Shown: in pieces, positions 8,818-18,590 of the stretch | Layout of the letters: the number at the start of each line of letters is the position of its first letter | How positions within the stretch are numbered: position 1 is the first letter of the stretch | NCBI GenBank assembly: GCA_965221505.1 | Contig: CBDCSI010000002.1 | Span: forward strand, 248,001 to 312,000 | Source: CAZPXZ01 sp965221505 | GTDB taxonomy: Bacteria; Pseudomonadota; Alphaproteobacteria; Rhodobacterales; CAZPXZ01 | Direction of reading: 5' to 3' | DNA: 64,000 bases | Notes under the pieces: generated by a model | Database searches by the model: none | What the model was told of the DNA's origin: nothing | The model's input: the letters and a program-made list of their open reading frames with translations, nothing else | Program-made: the position numbers and the translations under genes

Positions 8818-11112
8818 TCAGACGAAGGGATCCAGGGGATTGAGATCGCTCTCCTTCGGCATCGCGTCCAGCCAACCCTGGCGGACCGGCACCTCGTAGA
8901 GGCGCCCGGGCGCGAGCCGCCGCCAGAAGTGCCGGAGTCCCGGCACGATCACGCGCACGACCGGCAGACCGACGTCGTCGCGCGTCTGGTCCAGCGTCAG
9001 GAACTCCATGCCCTTCCGCTCGACCAGGGCGCGGCACAATTCGACGTCCTCGCGATGGTCCGAGGTCTCCGGGACCTCGTAATCGCTTCGGGCGCGCCGT
9101 TCGGCGGCGGCGTCGGGCAAGAGGTAAGGATGGTCATCCGCGCGCACCGTGCGGCACCACGCCTTCGCCTCCGCAGACAGCTCCAGGCAGCGTCGCGACA
9201 GAACGTCCCGGTCCAGTCTGGTCAGGCCCTGGTTCAACTCGGACACGGCCCGCATGGCCGCAATCAGCGGATCGAAATGTGCGCCTGCGCCCAGAACGAT
9301 CCGGTCGTCGCCTTCGCCGACGGTCCGCGAAACGGCGACGAACGACGGGATGCCGAGATCCGTGGTGACGTCCAGCACCCAGTATTCCCGCCCGAAAGAT
9401 TCGTAACTGCGCCGTACCCGGTCGAAAAAACCCTCGCCGAAACTCGCGAGATCCAGGCTCGGCCGCCGGAGGCGGTTGAACCACCAGCAGGCGAATCCGT
9501 CCCGCTCCACCAATTCGAAGAAGCCCTGCAGGATCGCTTCGGCCAGGGTGTTTCCGGACGCGCAGCCGTTGGAATTGGCGACGTACCGGTTCCGGCTGCC
9601 GGGGGTCGGGCGCGAGTAATAGAGCGTCTCCGTCGGCAGGTAGCGGTGCTTGCCGGCGGTAAACGACCACACCGGCGTCCAGTCGGTTTCCGCCTCCGGA
9701 TCGAACGGCTCCGGCACGAACGCCTTGCCCGCGCCGTCCGCCCGACCGGCCAGCTGCGCCTCGCTGAAGAGTTCCACGCAGTTCGGGGGGATTGCGTCCG
9801 CCTCCGGAAAGTCGACGAACCGGGCGCGCCGAACGATCTCGCCGCCCAGGCGGATTCCCGAATACCGTTCGAACCCTTCGCACATGCCGCTCGCACGGGC
9901 CTGGGCGAGGGTACTTCCCTTGCCGGTGCTCACCGGCAAGCTGGCGGGGTCGAACAACCGATCGAAGCGCTGCATCGTCGCAGGCAGGCTCTGAACGGTG
10001 CCGAAGACGTGCAGCCAGGGATCGTCCGGAAATTCGATCGGCTCCAGCGGCGACAGAATCCCCGTGATCGGATCGACCAGGTGCCGGTGCCGTCGAATCG
10101 TCTCCTCGGGCGGAACGGAACGCGTGCCGCCGCTGTTCTGCACCGCCTTCGGCGACGGACCCGGAGACACCGGAACCGGCGCCCGGTCCGGCCGGCGGGA
10201 CTCCGGATCGCCGCAGGCCTCGCACATTCCGCTCGGAACCACGCAGTGCCGGTCCACCCGGCCCGAGCTGGCGTTCAAGGACATCGCATGTTCGTTGAGC
10301 GGCGATTCGTCGTCGAACACGACCCACCTCGCGATCTCGAGCGCGGCCGCGCCGATCGCCGCGTCGCGTAGCGGACTCGGGCGAACGGGCGTCGCAACCG
10401 GCCCGCCGGCTTCGCGCCGCAGGAGCGTCTCGACGACCAGTCGTTCGGACATGCGGCGCTCCAGGCAGCGCCAGCAAGGTCCGCGTCCGGGACGAAACAC
10501 CGGGCCGAACAGCGGAAGGCCGCCGTCGGGGCTCAGGAGCATCCAGGCCTGCGCCGCCTCGGCCTGGCGACGGCAGGTCTCGGCATGCGCGGCATCGCGG
10601 ACGTCGTCGGTGAACCGGACCGAGAGATCCCCGCCGGAGTCGACGACCGTCACTCCGAGTCTCGACAGTGCCGCCCGAAACCCCTCGAAACGGTCCTCGA
10701 CTTCCACGGTCGTCTCGGCGAGCCGCCGCTCCGCCCAGCGCGGCGACGCGCCCAGCCGGCACCAGAACGTCGCAAGGTTCGGCGCGAGCCCATGCTCCCC
10801 GGAGACGAGCTGGCCGGACGTCGCCATGCGCACCAGCGCCGTCTGGGTCTCCAGCGGGGCGTGTCGGCCCTCCAGGGATTCGACGATTTCGTGGCGCGTC
10901 CGCGTGCCGTCGAGAAGCGGCAGCAGGTCCGGAAAGCACGCGCCCGTGAGCACGACCGCCCCGCCCGCATCGTTGACGAGAACGGCACGCTCCTCCGCCG
11001 GATACGCGCGCCAGGAGAGGTGCGGCGCGATCGTCGGCCGTTCGACCAGTCCGCGGTCCGCCGGGGTGGTGCGGACGAGGGAACGAATGGCGAATGGAGT
11101 ACGATCGCTCAC
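8818..11112 (-). CDS. Fused TOMM cyclodehydratase (leader-binding E1-like domain + YcaO)
   Basis: This 764-residue protein should convert Cys/Ser/Thr of a RiPP core to azolines using ATP. The N-terminal third (about residues 35-320) is the TOMM leader-binding/E1-like part with a zinc site made by C213/C216 (CWRC) and C297/C300 (CEAC). The rest is YcaO: STGKGSTLAQARASGMCEGFER and SNGCASGNTLAEAI..ELVERD carry the ATP/Mg-binding residues. The C-terminus reads NPLDPFV, a loose version of the usual proline-rich PxPxP tail. The GTG at 11112 is preceded by GAGGA at good spacing. With SagB at position 1 it forms a cyclodehydratase/dehydrogenase pair. The substrate is probably the NHLP peptide at 23262-23549, but that is inference. 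Confidence 0.93.
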   Translation of the reverse strand: MSDRTPFAIRSLVRTTPADRGLVERPTIAPHLSWRAYPAEERAVLVNDAGGAVVLTGACFPDLLPLLDGTRTRHEIVESLEGRHAPLETQTALVRMATSGQLVSGEHGLAPNLATFWCRLGASPRWAERRLAETTVEVEDRFEGFRAALSRLGVTVVDSGGDLSVRFTDDVRDAAHAETCRRQAEAAQAWMLLSPDGGLPLFGPVFRPGRGPCWRCLERRMSERLVVETLLRREAGGPVATPVRPSPLRDAAIGAAALEIARWVVFDDESPLNEHAMSLNASSGRVDRHCVVPSGMCEACGDPESRRPDRAPVPVSPGPSPKAVQNSGGTRSVPPEETIRRHRHLVDPITGILSPLEPIEFPDDPWLHVFGTVQSLPATMQRFDRLFDPASLPVSTGKGSTLAQARASGMCEGFERYSGIRLGGEIVRRARFVDFPEADAIPPNCVELFSEAQLAGRADGAGKAFVPEPFDPEAETDWTPVWSFTAGKHRYLPTETLYYSRPTPGSRNRYVANSNGCASGNTLAEAILQGFFELVERDGFACWWFNRLRRPSLDLASFGEGFFDRVRRSYESFGREYWVLDVTTDLGIPSFVAVSRTVGEGDDRIVLGAGAHFDPLIAAMRAVSELNQGLTRLDRDVLSRRCLELSAEAKAWCRTVRADDHPYLLPDAAAERRARSDYEVPETSDHREDVELCRALVERKGMEFLTLDQTRDDVGLPVVRVIVPGLRHFWRRLAPGRLYEVPVRQGWLDAMPKESDLNPLDPFV

Positions 11113-12071
11113 GCAGTCCTCGAAGCAGACGGAAGCATATCGCTCGACCGAAGGGGAGAATTCCCTGCCCGTACCTCTGTACCGAGTCCTCGAAGGGCGT
11201 CAACCGAACCGCAAGCGGTTGCGGTTCGCGACGGCCCGGTCGCGAGTTGCGGGAGGCGCAGAGTCGGGGCCGTGACCGCAGCGCGATTGTTCGCGTTCGC
11301 GCCCGCGCCGGAGCGGCGGTCGCTTCCGGCACGATCCGTCGAGTGGGTGCGGCTTCGAAAACCGTCCCTCGCGACGGTTCCGGGCCAGTCCCGCAGACGG
11401 CGTCGCAGCGGCGGGCGCCTCCGCGGCGCCGGCACCGGGCGAATTCCGATCCTTCGCCCCCCGCGCGAGCAGGGACCTGTCGGCTGCGAGCCCGCCCCGC
11501 GAACCGATCGCAGCGAGTGCCCCGCCCGGTCTACCCCGCCGTCACGACACGCCCGCGGGAACGTCCGGGCGCGATCTCGCCCCGGGTCCCGTCGGTGAGC
11601 CGCGTTCGGCGCGCGCGCGAGCCGGCGACCGACCCTCGTTCCCCCGACCCCGGGCCGGTGCGCAACGGGCTCGTTCCGCCGGACGGAAACGACAGCGGGG
11701 CGCAATTGACGAAGCGATCCGCGTACAACACAATCCCGCACCGAGGCTGACCTGCGCCTCCACCGGGCGCAAGGCCGCAGCTCGGTCCCCTCGATCCGGC
11801 CTGAAGACCGCGGCACCCGGAACCGCCCAACCCGCGACTCGCGCCGGAAGACGACCTGTGCTCGGCCCGCGCGGTCGCGTCGCGCCTCTGCAGAGCCGGA
11901 GAACTCAATGGAAGCCGAATTCCTGTCCGGTCCGGTGCCTCGGCGGAGCGAAACGCCGCCGGACGATCGGACAGCGCCGCCTTCGCGGTCTGCATCCTCT
12001 CCCCTCCCGCGCTCCGCCGCCCGGAGCCCGGCCGCTTCTGCCGATGGGCGACAGGCCGGGACGACCGAGCC
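11113..12071. other. Gene-free stretch between YcaO gene and glnE
   Basis: This is about 960 bp between divergent genes. Frames on both strands are arginine/proline-rich shadows with no recognisable protein and no precursor-like peptide. It holds the upstream regions of the YcaO gene (left) and glnE (right). Base composition resembles that of neighbouring genes, so a decayed gene is possible but cannot be shown. Confidence 0.45.
11706..11734 (+). promoter_or_regulatory. Candidate promoter upstream of glnE
   Basis: TTGACG, 17 bases, then CACAAT, in an otherwise AT-poor stretch. It points toward glnE, about 340 bases upstream of its start. Consensus match only. Confidence 0.35.
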
Positions 12072-15017
12072 GTGAGCCCGATGACCGCGGGATTCGACGA
12101 TCTGGAGCGCTGGCCGGACTGCGAGGCCGGCGAATGGACCGCCTTGCGGACCGACGCGTGGCGCCATGCCGTCGCCGCCATGCCGGAGAGCGACGACCGG
12201 GAATTTGCGCACGGCTTCCCGGACCGTTCCGCCGGCGCCCGGATGCTCCGGTGCGTATTCGAATCGAGCCCGTTCCTCAGCGATTGTCTCGTTCGGGAGC
12301 CCGGGTTCCTCCGACGCCTCTGGGAAGACGGCCCCGAGGCATGCGTGGCGGAGAGCCTGTCGACGCTTCGCTCGTTTCCGGCCGCCGGCAGGGACGCGGA
12401 TGCGCAGCGGACGCTTCGCGTCGAGCGACGTCGCGTCGCCCTCGCCGCCGCGCTCGCCGACATCGCCGGGCTCTGGGAACTCGAGAGGGTGACCGGCGCG
12501 CTCTCCGATCTCGCCGACGAATCGGTCGGCATGGCGCTGCGCCTGCTTCTCACGCGGCTCGCCGGCCGCAACCTGCTGTCGCTGCCCGATCCCGAGGATC
12601 CGGAAACGGGTTCCGGACTGATCGCGCTGGCGCTCGGAAAGCTCGGCGGCCGCGAATTGAACTACTCTTCCGACATCGACCTCATCCTGCTCTTCGATCC
12701 CGACGTCTTGCCGGCCCGGGATCCCGCCGAGATCCCGCGCCACCTGGTTCGCCTCGCCAGGTCCTTCAACGCGCTCCTGTCGGAGATCACCGCGGACGGA
12801 TACGCCTTCCGGGTCGACCTTCGGCTTCGACCGGATCCGAGCGCCACGCCGCTGGTCATGTCCACGGAGGCGGCGGAGCACTACTACGAGGCGCGCGGTC
12901 AGACCTGGGAGCGCGCGGCCCTGATCAAGGCGCGCCCGATCGCCGGCGACCTGGCGGCCGGAGAGGCATTTCTGCGCAGGATCGAACCGTTCGTCTGGCG
13001 CCGCCATCTCGATTTCGCCACGATCGAGGATCTGCACGACATGAAGCGGCGGATCGACTCGCACAATCGCCTCGGCGGCATCCGCACGCTGGGCCACAAC
13101 CTCAAGCTCGGACGAGGGGGAATCCGGGAGATCGAGTTCTTCGCCCAGACCCAGCAGCTCATCTGGGGAGGCCGGGAACCGGAGCTGCGCCTGATTCCCA
13201 CCTGCAAGGTCCTTCGCGCGCTCGCGGAGCGAAAGAAGATTCCCGCCGCCACCGCGGACGCGTTCGTCGATTGCTACCGCTTCCTGCGGCGGGCGGAACA
13301 CCGGGTGCAAATGGTCGCGGACGAGCAGACGCATTCGCTCCCGGAGGATCCGGCCGCGTTCGGCGACCTCTCCAGGTTCCTGGGCTATGCGGCGCCGGAG
13401 ACGTTCTCCGAGGATCTCGTCCGGCGGCTCCGGGACGTGGAGCGGCACTACGCGGAATTCTTCGAGCTCCCCGAAGAGTTGACCCGGACGCGCGGCCAGC
13501 CGATGTTCGAGTCGCTCGACGATCCGGAGGCGGAAAACCGGATCCGACGGATCGGGTTCGACGATCCGAAGGCCGTCGTCGAAATTCTCGATTCCTGGCG
13601 CAGCGGACGGTACCGCGTAGCCCAAGGGCCCGGTTCGCAGGCGAAACTCATGGGCCTCGCGCCGCTCCTCCTGAACGCCATGTCGGGGACGGGCGATCCG
13701 GATCTCGCCATTCGGCGGTTCGACCGCCTCCTGTCCCGGCTCCCGACCGGGCTGCAGGTTTTTTCCCTCCTGCAGAACAACCTCCCGATCATGGACACCC
13801 TCGCCGAGCTGCTCGTCTCCGCCCCGGCGCTCGCCAACCTGATGGAGGAGCGGCCGGCGCTGTTCGACGCCCTGATCGAAGCGCCCGAGGATCCGCTCGC
13901 CGACGGACAGCCGCCGCTCATGTCGGACCTCGCGCGGTTCGTCGGAGGCGAAACGGATCCCGAAGAGGTCGTCTTCCGGGTCGGGCGCTGGGTCGATTCC
14001 GCCCGGTTCCGCACCGCCGTGCGGATGCTGTACCGGCAGACGGATCCCCTCGACGCCGCCCGGCACCTGTCCGACATCGCAGATTGCACGCTCGAAGCGC
14101 TCCTGGAGACGACGTCGACCGCGCTGGCCGAGCGGCACGGCGTCGTACCGGGAGCCGAGGCGGCCATCCTCTCGCTCGGCAAGCTCGGCAGCCGCGAGAT
14201 GTCGATCACCTCCGACCTCGACCTCATCCTGATTTACGACGCGCCGGCGAATTCCGCCTCCGACGGTCCGCGCCCCCTCCCGGCCTCGAACTACTACAAC
14301 CGGCTCCTGCGCCGGCTCCTGTCCGGCCTCGGCGCGCGTCCGGGCCAGCGGCAGATCTACGAAATCGACATGCGGCTTCGGCCGAGCGGCAATGCGGGAC
14401 CGCTCGCAACCAGCGCGGAAGCGTTCGTGCGGTACCATGCGGAAAGCGCCTGGACCTGGGAGAAAATGGCGTTGACCCGGGCGCGGGTGTCGGCCGGAAC
14501 GCCGCAAATCCGCCGGCGCCTGGAGGGAATCGTCCGGGACGTCCTCCGCGCTCCCAGGGATCCGGAGGAACTGCGTCGCGACGTCGCCGACATGCGCATC
14601 CGCATGGACCGGGAGTTCCATACGGACGACGTCTGGTCGGTGAAACACCTGCGCGGCGGCCTGGTCGACATCGAGTTCGTCGTACAGTACCTCGTCCTGA
14701 AACACGCGGCCCGGAGCCCGGAGATCCTGCGGCGCAACACCGGCGAGACGCTCAGGGCGCTCGAGCGGGCCGGTGCGCTGGCGGAACGGGACGCCAATCT
14801 CCTCGTCGAGGCATGGGAGTTCTGGACCCGGATTCAGGCCATGCAGCGGGTCATACGGGAGAACGTCGCCGGGGAGGAGGTTCCGCCCCGGATGCGGCCG
14901 CTCTTCGCAGGTCTCGGCAACGTCGACGCGTTCGAAGAGCTCTCCGGGCGCATGGCGGAGACCGCGGAGCGGACGAAGGGGATTTACGACCGTATCGTCG
15001 GGGCCGAAGCGCCGTAG
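12072..15017 (+). CDS. glnE: Bifunctional glutamine synthetase adenylyltransferase/deadenylylase
   Basis: This 981-residue protein has the usual full length and duplicated nucleotidyltransferase architecture of GlnE. It adenylylates and deadenylylates glutamine synthetase in response to PII signals, tuning nitrogen assimilation. The first catalytic domain shows GKLGGRELNYSSDIDLILLFD-like metal-binding residues near residue 190, and the second shows GKLGSREMSITSDLDLILIYD near residue 705. The domain after each is the characteristic helical regulatory region. The start may be GTG 12072 or ATG 12081; neither has an obvious ribosome site. It stands alone, with no PII or uridylyltransferase gene nearby. 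Confidence 0.95.
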   Translation: MSPMTAGFDDLERWPDCEAGEWTALRTDAWRHAVAAMPESDDREFAHGFPDRSAGARMLRCVFESSPFLSDCLVREPGFLRRLWEDGPEACVAESLSTLRSFPAAGRDADAQRTLRVERRRVALAAALADIAGLWELERVTGALSDLADESVGMALRLLLTRLAGRNLLSLPDPEDPETGSGLIALALGKLGGRELNYSSDIDLILLFDPDVLPARDPAEIPRHLVRLARSFNALLSEITADGYAFRVDLRLRPDPSATPLVMSTEAAEHYYEARGQTWERAALIKARPIAGDLAAGEAFLRRIEPFVWRRHLDFATIEDLHDMKRRIDSHNRLGGIRTLGHNLKLGRGGIREIEFFAQTQQLIWGGREPELRLIPTCKVLRALAERKKIPAATADAFVDCYRFLRRAEHRVQMVADEQTHSLPEDPAAFGDLSRFLGYAAPETFSEDLVRRLRDVERHYAEFFELPEELTRTRGQPMFESLDDPEAENRIRRIGFDDPKAVVEILDSWRSGRYRVAQGPGSQAKLMGLAPLLLNAMSGTGDPDLAIRRFDRLLSRLPTGLQVFSLLQNNLPIMDTLAELLVSAPALANLMEERPALFDALIEAPEDPLADGQPPLMSDLARFVGGETDPEEVVFRVGRWVDSARFRTAVRMLYRQTDPLDAARHLSDIADCTLEALLETTSTALAERHGVVPGAEAAILSLGKLGSREMSITSDLDLILIYDAPANSASDGPRPLPASNYYNRLLRRLLSGLGARPGQRQIYEIDMRLRPSGNAGPLATSAEAFVRYHAESAWTWEKMALTRARVSAGTPQIRRRLEGIVRDVLRAPRDPEELRRDVADMRIRMDREFHTDDVWSVKHLRGGLVDIEFVVQYLVLKHAARSPEILRRNTGETLRALERAGALAERDANLLVEAWEFWTRIQAMQRVIRENVAGEEVPPRMRPLFAGLGNVDAFEELSGRMAETAERTKGIYDRIVGAEAP

Positions 15018-15128
15018 TCCGCCGTTCCGGCGTCCGCAACGGGCGGAGCCTCCGCGCGAGAGCGAATCTGCGACCGCCGGCCCGGTACGCTACGATGCGC
15101 CCGATCGACAGAACGGGGGAGGAGACCG

Positions 15129-16127
15129 ATGCCGCGCGCCTGGGTCATTCACGACTATTCCGGATACGAGGGCCTCTCGCTCGTGGAGGTAGACGAGGAG
15201 GAACCCGGCCCGGGCGAAATCCGGCTGCGGGTGGAGGCGTTCGCCCTGAACTGGGGCGACATGAACCTGATGAAGGACCTCTATTCCTTCAGCTTTTCGT
15301 CGCTGCCGGCGAGAATTGGCATCGAGGCGGCGGGGATCGTCGATGCGGTCGGCCCGGAGGTCGCAGGCATCGAGCCCGGCATGCGCATGTGCACGCTGCC
15401 GTATTTTTACGACAAGCGCGGCGTCAGCGCGGAATCCGTCGTCGTCGACCACCGATACGTGACCCCCGCCCCGGAGGGATTGAGCGCGGTCGAGAGCGCC
15501 TCGATCTGGATGCAGTACATGACGGCCTACTTCCCGATCGTCGAACTGTCCCGTGCCGTTCCGGGAAAGTGCATCCTGGCGCCGGCGGGCACCAGCACGG
15601 CCGGCACCGCGGCGCTCGAGATCGGCAGCCATTTCGGCGCCCGAATGATCACCACCACCCGGTTCGAATACAACCGGCCGTTTCTCGAGTCGGTCGGGGC
15701 CAGCCGCGTTCACGTCGAGGGGACCGGCGACCTCGCCGAGCTGATCCTCGAAGCGACCGGCGGGCGCGGCATCGACGCGGCCTTCGATCCGTCGGGCAGC
15801 GGCCTGATCCACCAATACGCGCCGGCGCTCGCGCGCGACGCGCGCATCTACTGCTACGGCACGCTGGACGGGAGCTTCCCGCAGCTGCCGGTGCGCGACA
15901 TCTTCCAGGCCAATGCGGTTTTCCATCTGTACTCGCTGTTCAACTACGTGGAGGACCTCGAGATGCAGGCGAAGGGAACGGCCTTCGTCTACGACGCGCT
16001 CCGGCGCGGGATCGTCGCGCCGCGAATCGACCGCGTCGTGCCGATGGAGGGCTACCGGGACGCATGGGAATACGTTCGGGCGCCGCGAAAGAGCCACGGA
16101 AAGGTGGTCGTGGAGACCGGACTGTAG
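15129..16127 (+). CDS. MDR-family NAD(P)-dependent oxidoreductase (zinc-free alcohol dehydrogenase/quinone reductase-like)
   Basis: This 332-residue medium-chain dehydrogenase/reductase has an N-terminal GroES-like part with ALNWGDMNLM and GIEAAGIVDAVG, and a Rossmann part with LAPAGTSTAGTAALEIG in place of the usual AGxGxxG dinucleotide loop. The catalytic-zinc cysteine and histidine of true alcohol dehydrogenases are absent, which points to the quinone-reductase-like branch. The start has a purine-rich GGGGGAGGAG ribosome site. TACGAT at 15091-15096 is a possible -10. The substrate is unknown. It is convergent with the P1 peptidase. Confidence 0.85.
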   Translation: MPRAWVIHDYSGYEGLSLVEVDEEEPGPGEIRLRVEAFALNWGDMNLMKDLYSFSFSSLPARIGIEAAGIVDAVGPEVAGIEPGMRMCTLPYFYDKRGVSAESVVVDHRYVTPAPEGLSAVESASIWMQYMTAYFPIVELSRAVPGKCILAPAGTSTAGTAALEIGSHFGARMITTTRFEYNRPFLESVGASRVHVEGTGDLAELILEATGGRGIDAAFDPSGSGLIHQYAPALARDARIYCYGTLDGSFPQLPVRDIFQANAVFHLYSLFNYVEDLEMQAKGTAFVYDALRRGIVAPRIDRVVPMEGYRDAWEYVRAPRKSHGKVVVETGL

Positions 16128-16176
16128 CGGTTCGGAACCGTCTCGAAGCCTTCCCGGCCGGTCGCGGGACCGACCG

Positions 16177-17163
16177 CTACGCTTCCGCTTCGTATACGCC
16201 GCGGGCGACGGCGCGCGCGACGCAGTCCGCAGCGGCCGAGCCGAGCGCGGCAAGGCGAGCGTCCCTCCGTCCGGCCAGTTTCGCCTTTCCGGTCGAGAGC
16301 GCGAAGATCGTGTCTCCGTCCATCAGCGTGTGCGACGGCCGCACCGCCCGCGCGATTCCGTCCTGCGCGGCCCGGGCCAGACGCTCGCATTCCGCGGTGG
16401 AGAGCGTCGCGTCGGTGGCCACCACGCCGATGACGGTGTTCAGGAGCGGCGCCTCTCTGCGATTCAACTTCGTATCCGGCGGTATCGGATCGACCGCGGT
16501 CTCCATGCGTTCCGCAAGCGGGCGCCGCCCGCCGAACTCGTCGTCGATCTCCAGCGGCCACGCCCAGAAGGTGCGGCCGTCCGGCATGAACGGCGTGCCG
16601 ACCGGGTTGGCCACCGCCAGCGCGGCCACGGTCATGCCCTCGAACTCCAGCGACGCCGAGCCCAGGCCCCCCGCACCGGCCCCGGTCGTCGCGCCGCGGC
16701 CTGCGCCGGCCGCGCCCAGACGGAACTCCTGCGACGCCGCCTCCAGCGCCGCGGCGCCGAGGCGCCGGTAGGGCGGCTCTTCGCCCCATTCCTTGTCGCC
16801 GCCGTTGGCGAGATCGTAGATCACCGCAGAGGCGACGATCGGGATCGCCGGCGTTCCGCGGTCGAGTCGAAGTCCCGTTCCGCCGGCGGAGAGGCGCGCG
16901 AGCGCCGCATCCGCGGCGCCGAGCCCGAACGTCGATCCGCCGCAAAGCGCCACCGCATGCAGCCGGCCGACCAGATTGCCGGGGCGAAGGCTGTCCGTCT
17001 CCCTCGTTCCCGGCGCGCCGCCGCGCACGTCGCATCCCGCGGTCGCGCCTCCGTCGGCCAAGACGATCGTGACGCCGCTCCGGGTCGTCTCGCAATCCGC
17101 GTTGCCGACGCGGAGACCCTCGACGTCGGTCAGGAGATTTCGCTTTCCCGGCGCGGCCCGCAT
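16177..17163 (-). CDS. P1 (S58) family peptidase, DmpA/beta-aminopeptidase-like
   Basis: This 328-residue protein has the family hallmarks: NLLTDVEGLRVGNAD at the N-terminus, RETDSLRPGNLVGRLHAVALCGGSTFGL, ATTGAGAGGLGSASL, and a later AVANPVGTP. Members are self-cleaving N-terminal nucleophile hydrolases, or degraded homologues of them, that act on N-terminal residues or amide oligomers. Here the residue after the Asn at the presumed self-processing position is proline rather than Ser/Thr, so autoprocessing by the standard route is doubtful. The gene starts 4 bases after the flavoprotein gene ends and is probably co-transcribed with it and the VTT gene. Confidence 0.86.
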   Translation of the reverse strand: MRAAPGKRNLLTDVEGLRVGNADCETTRSGVTIVLADGGATAGCDVRGGAPGTRETDSLRPGNLVGRLHAVALCGGSTFGLGAADAALARLSAGGTGLRLDRGTPAIPIVASAVIYDLANGGDKEWGEEPPYRRLGAAALEAASQEFRLGAAGAGRGATTGAGAGGLGSASLEFEGMTVAALAVANPVGTPFMPDGRTFWAWPLEIDDEFGGRRPLAERMETAVDPIPPDTKLNRREAPLLNTVIGVVATDATLSTAECERLARAAQDGIARAVRPSHTLMDGDTIFALSTGKAKLAGRRDARLAALGSAAADCVARAVARGVYEAEA

Positions 17164-17167
17164 CGCC

Positions 17168-18589
17168 TCAGCCCAGTCGGGCGAGCAGCCGGACGATTCG
17201 CCGGACCCGGTCGCTGAACAGCCTGGGCGTGTAGTAGCTGCCGGCGAGTCGCTTGTTGATTTCGCCGAGGGTCGGATAGGGCGCGACGAATCCGGCCAGG
17301 GCGCCGATTTTCAGTCTGGCGGAGATCGCCAGCGCCCAGATCTGGATCAACTCGCCCGCGTGGCTGCCGACGATCGACGCGCCGGCCACGCGCCCGGACG
17401 GATCCAGCACGGCCTTGGCGAGGCCCTCGGTCGCCCGTTCGGCTTGCGCACGGTCGTTTTCCGCAAACGCGAACCGGAGCACCGTGCACCGGTCTCCCCA
17501 CCGCTCCCGCGCCTGCGACTCGGACATCCCGGCCTGCGCCATCTCCGGATCGGTGTAGGTCACCCACGGGATATGGTCGACGCGCGCCTTCGCCGACATC
17601 CGGAACAACGCGTTGCGGATTACGATCCCGGCGTGATAGCCGGCCACGTGCGTGAACTGGAGCCCGCCCGCGATATCGCCGATGGCGTAGACGCGCCGAT
17701 TGGACACGCTCCGGAGCGTCGCGTCCACCTCGACGCCCGCCCGTCCCGCCTTCACGGCGCCTGCCTCGAGGTTCAATGCGCCGAGATTCGGCCGGCGCCC
17801 GGCGGCGACCAGCAGGTGGGAGCCGTCGATCGCCTCCGCGCCGTCGAACTCGACCCGGAACCGGCCGTCCGCATGCGAGATACCGGAGATCTTGACTTCT
17901 TCCCGTATTTCGACGCCCTCGCCCTTCAGGCGTTTCAGCAGGACGGCGGCGAGTTCCGGATCGTCCCGCCCGAGCGCCCGGAACGCCTCCAGCACGACCA
18001 CCTCGGCCCCGAGCCGCCGGTGGGCCTGCGCCATCTCCATGCCGATCGGACCGGCTCCGATCACGATCATCCGGTCGGGGCGAACCGTGTTGTCGAACAC
18101 GGTCTCGTTGGTCAGGTAGGGGACCGAATCGAGACCGGGGATCGGCGGCGCCGAGGGCGACGAGCCGGTGGCGAGAACGAAACGCCTCGCCCGAATCCGG
18201 GTGCCTCCGGCCTCGATTTCCTGCGGCGACGCGAATCGGCCCTCGGCCTGCAGAACCCGCACCCCGAGACCCTCGAACCGCTCGACCGAATCGTGCGGCG
18301 CGATCGCCGCGATCACCCCGTGCACGTGGTCGTGCACCCGCTGCCAGTCCACGTCCGGCTCGTTCGGCGCGACGCCGAACGGCGCGCCGGTGCGATGGGC
18401 TTCGGCATGTTTTGCGGCGGCGAGCAACGCCTTCGACGGCACGCAGCCGTAGTTCAGGCAGTCGCCGCCCATCTTCGCGCGCTCGACGAGCACCACCGAA
18501 GCCCCCATCTGGACCGCGCCGGCGGCGACGGAAAGGCCGCCGGATCCGGCGCCGACGACGCAGAGATCGGGTCGCAACACTTCCGACAC
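17168..18589 (-). CDS. MerA-like FAD/NAD(P) disulfide oxidoreductase
   Basis: This 473-residue flavoprotein belongs to the pyridine nucleotide-disulfide oxidoreductase family. It has an FAD-binding GAGSGGLSVA, the redox pair GGDCLNYGCVPSKAL, an NAD-binding GAGPIGMEMAQ, and RPNLGALNL before the second FAD segment. The active-site histidine of lipoamide dehydrogenases (HPT) is replaced by Tyr (APYPTLGE), as in mercuric-reductase-like branches. The start is GTG 18589, one base downstream of the VTT gene stop, so translation is coupled. Fused and adjacent VTT/flavoprotein pairs are common in bacteria. The physiological substrate is unknown. Confidence 0.9.
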   Translation of the reverse strand: MSEVLRPDLCVVGAGSGGLSVAAGAVQMGASVVLVERAKMGGDCLNYGCVPSKALLAAAKHAEAHRTGAPFGVAPNEPDVDWQRVHDHVHGVIAAIAPHDSVERFEGLGVRVLQAEGRFASPQEIEAGGTRIRARRFVLATGSSPSAPPIPGLDSVPYLTNETVFDNTVRPDRMIVIGAGPIGMEMAQAHRRLGAEVVVLEAFRALGRDDPELAAVLLKRLKGEGVEIREEVKISGISHADGRFRVEFDGAEAIDGSHLLVAAGRRPNLGALNLEAGAVKAGRAGVEVDATLRSVSNRRVYAIGDIAGGLQFTHVAGYHAGIVIRNALFRMSAKARVDHIPWVTYTDPEMAQAGMSESQARERWGDRCTVLRFAFAENDRAQAERATEGLAKAVLDPSGRVAGASIVGSHAGELIQIWALAISARLKIGALAGFVAPYPTLGEINKRLAGSYYTPRLFSDRVRRIVRLLARLG

Positions 18590-18590
18590 G

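Noticed and set aside
11113..12071. Possible RiPP precursor in the gap next to the YcaO gene
   Set aside because: Frames are arginine/proline-rich without NHLP, Nif11 or GG-leader features on either strand.
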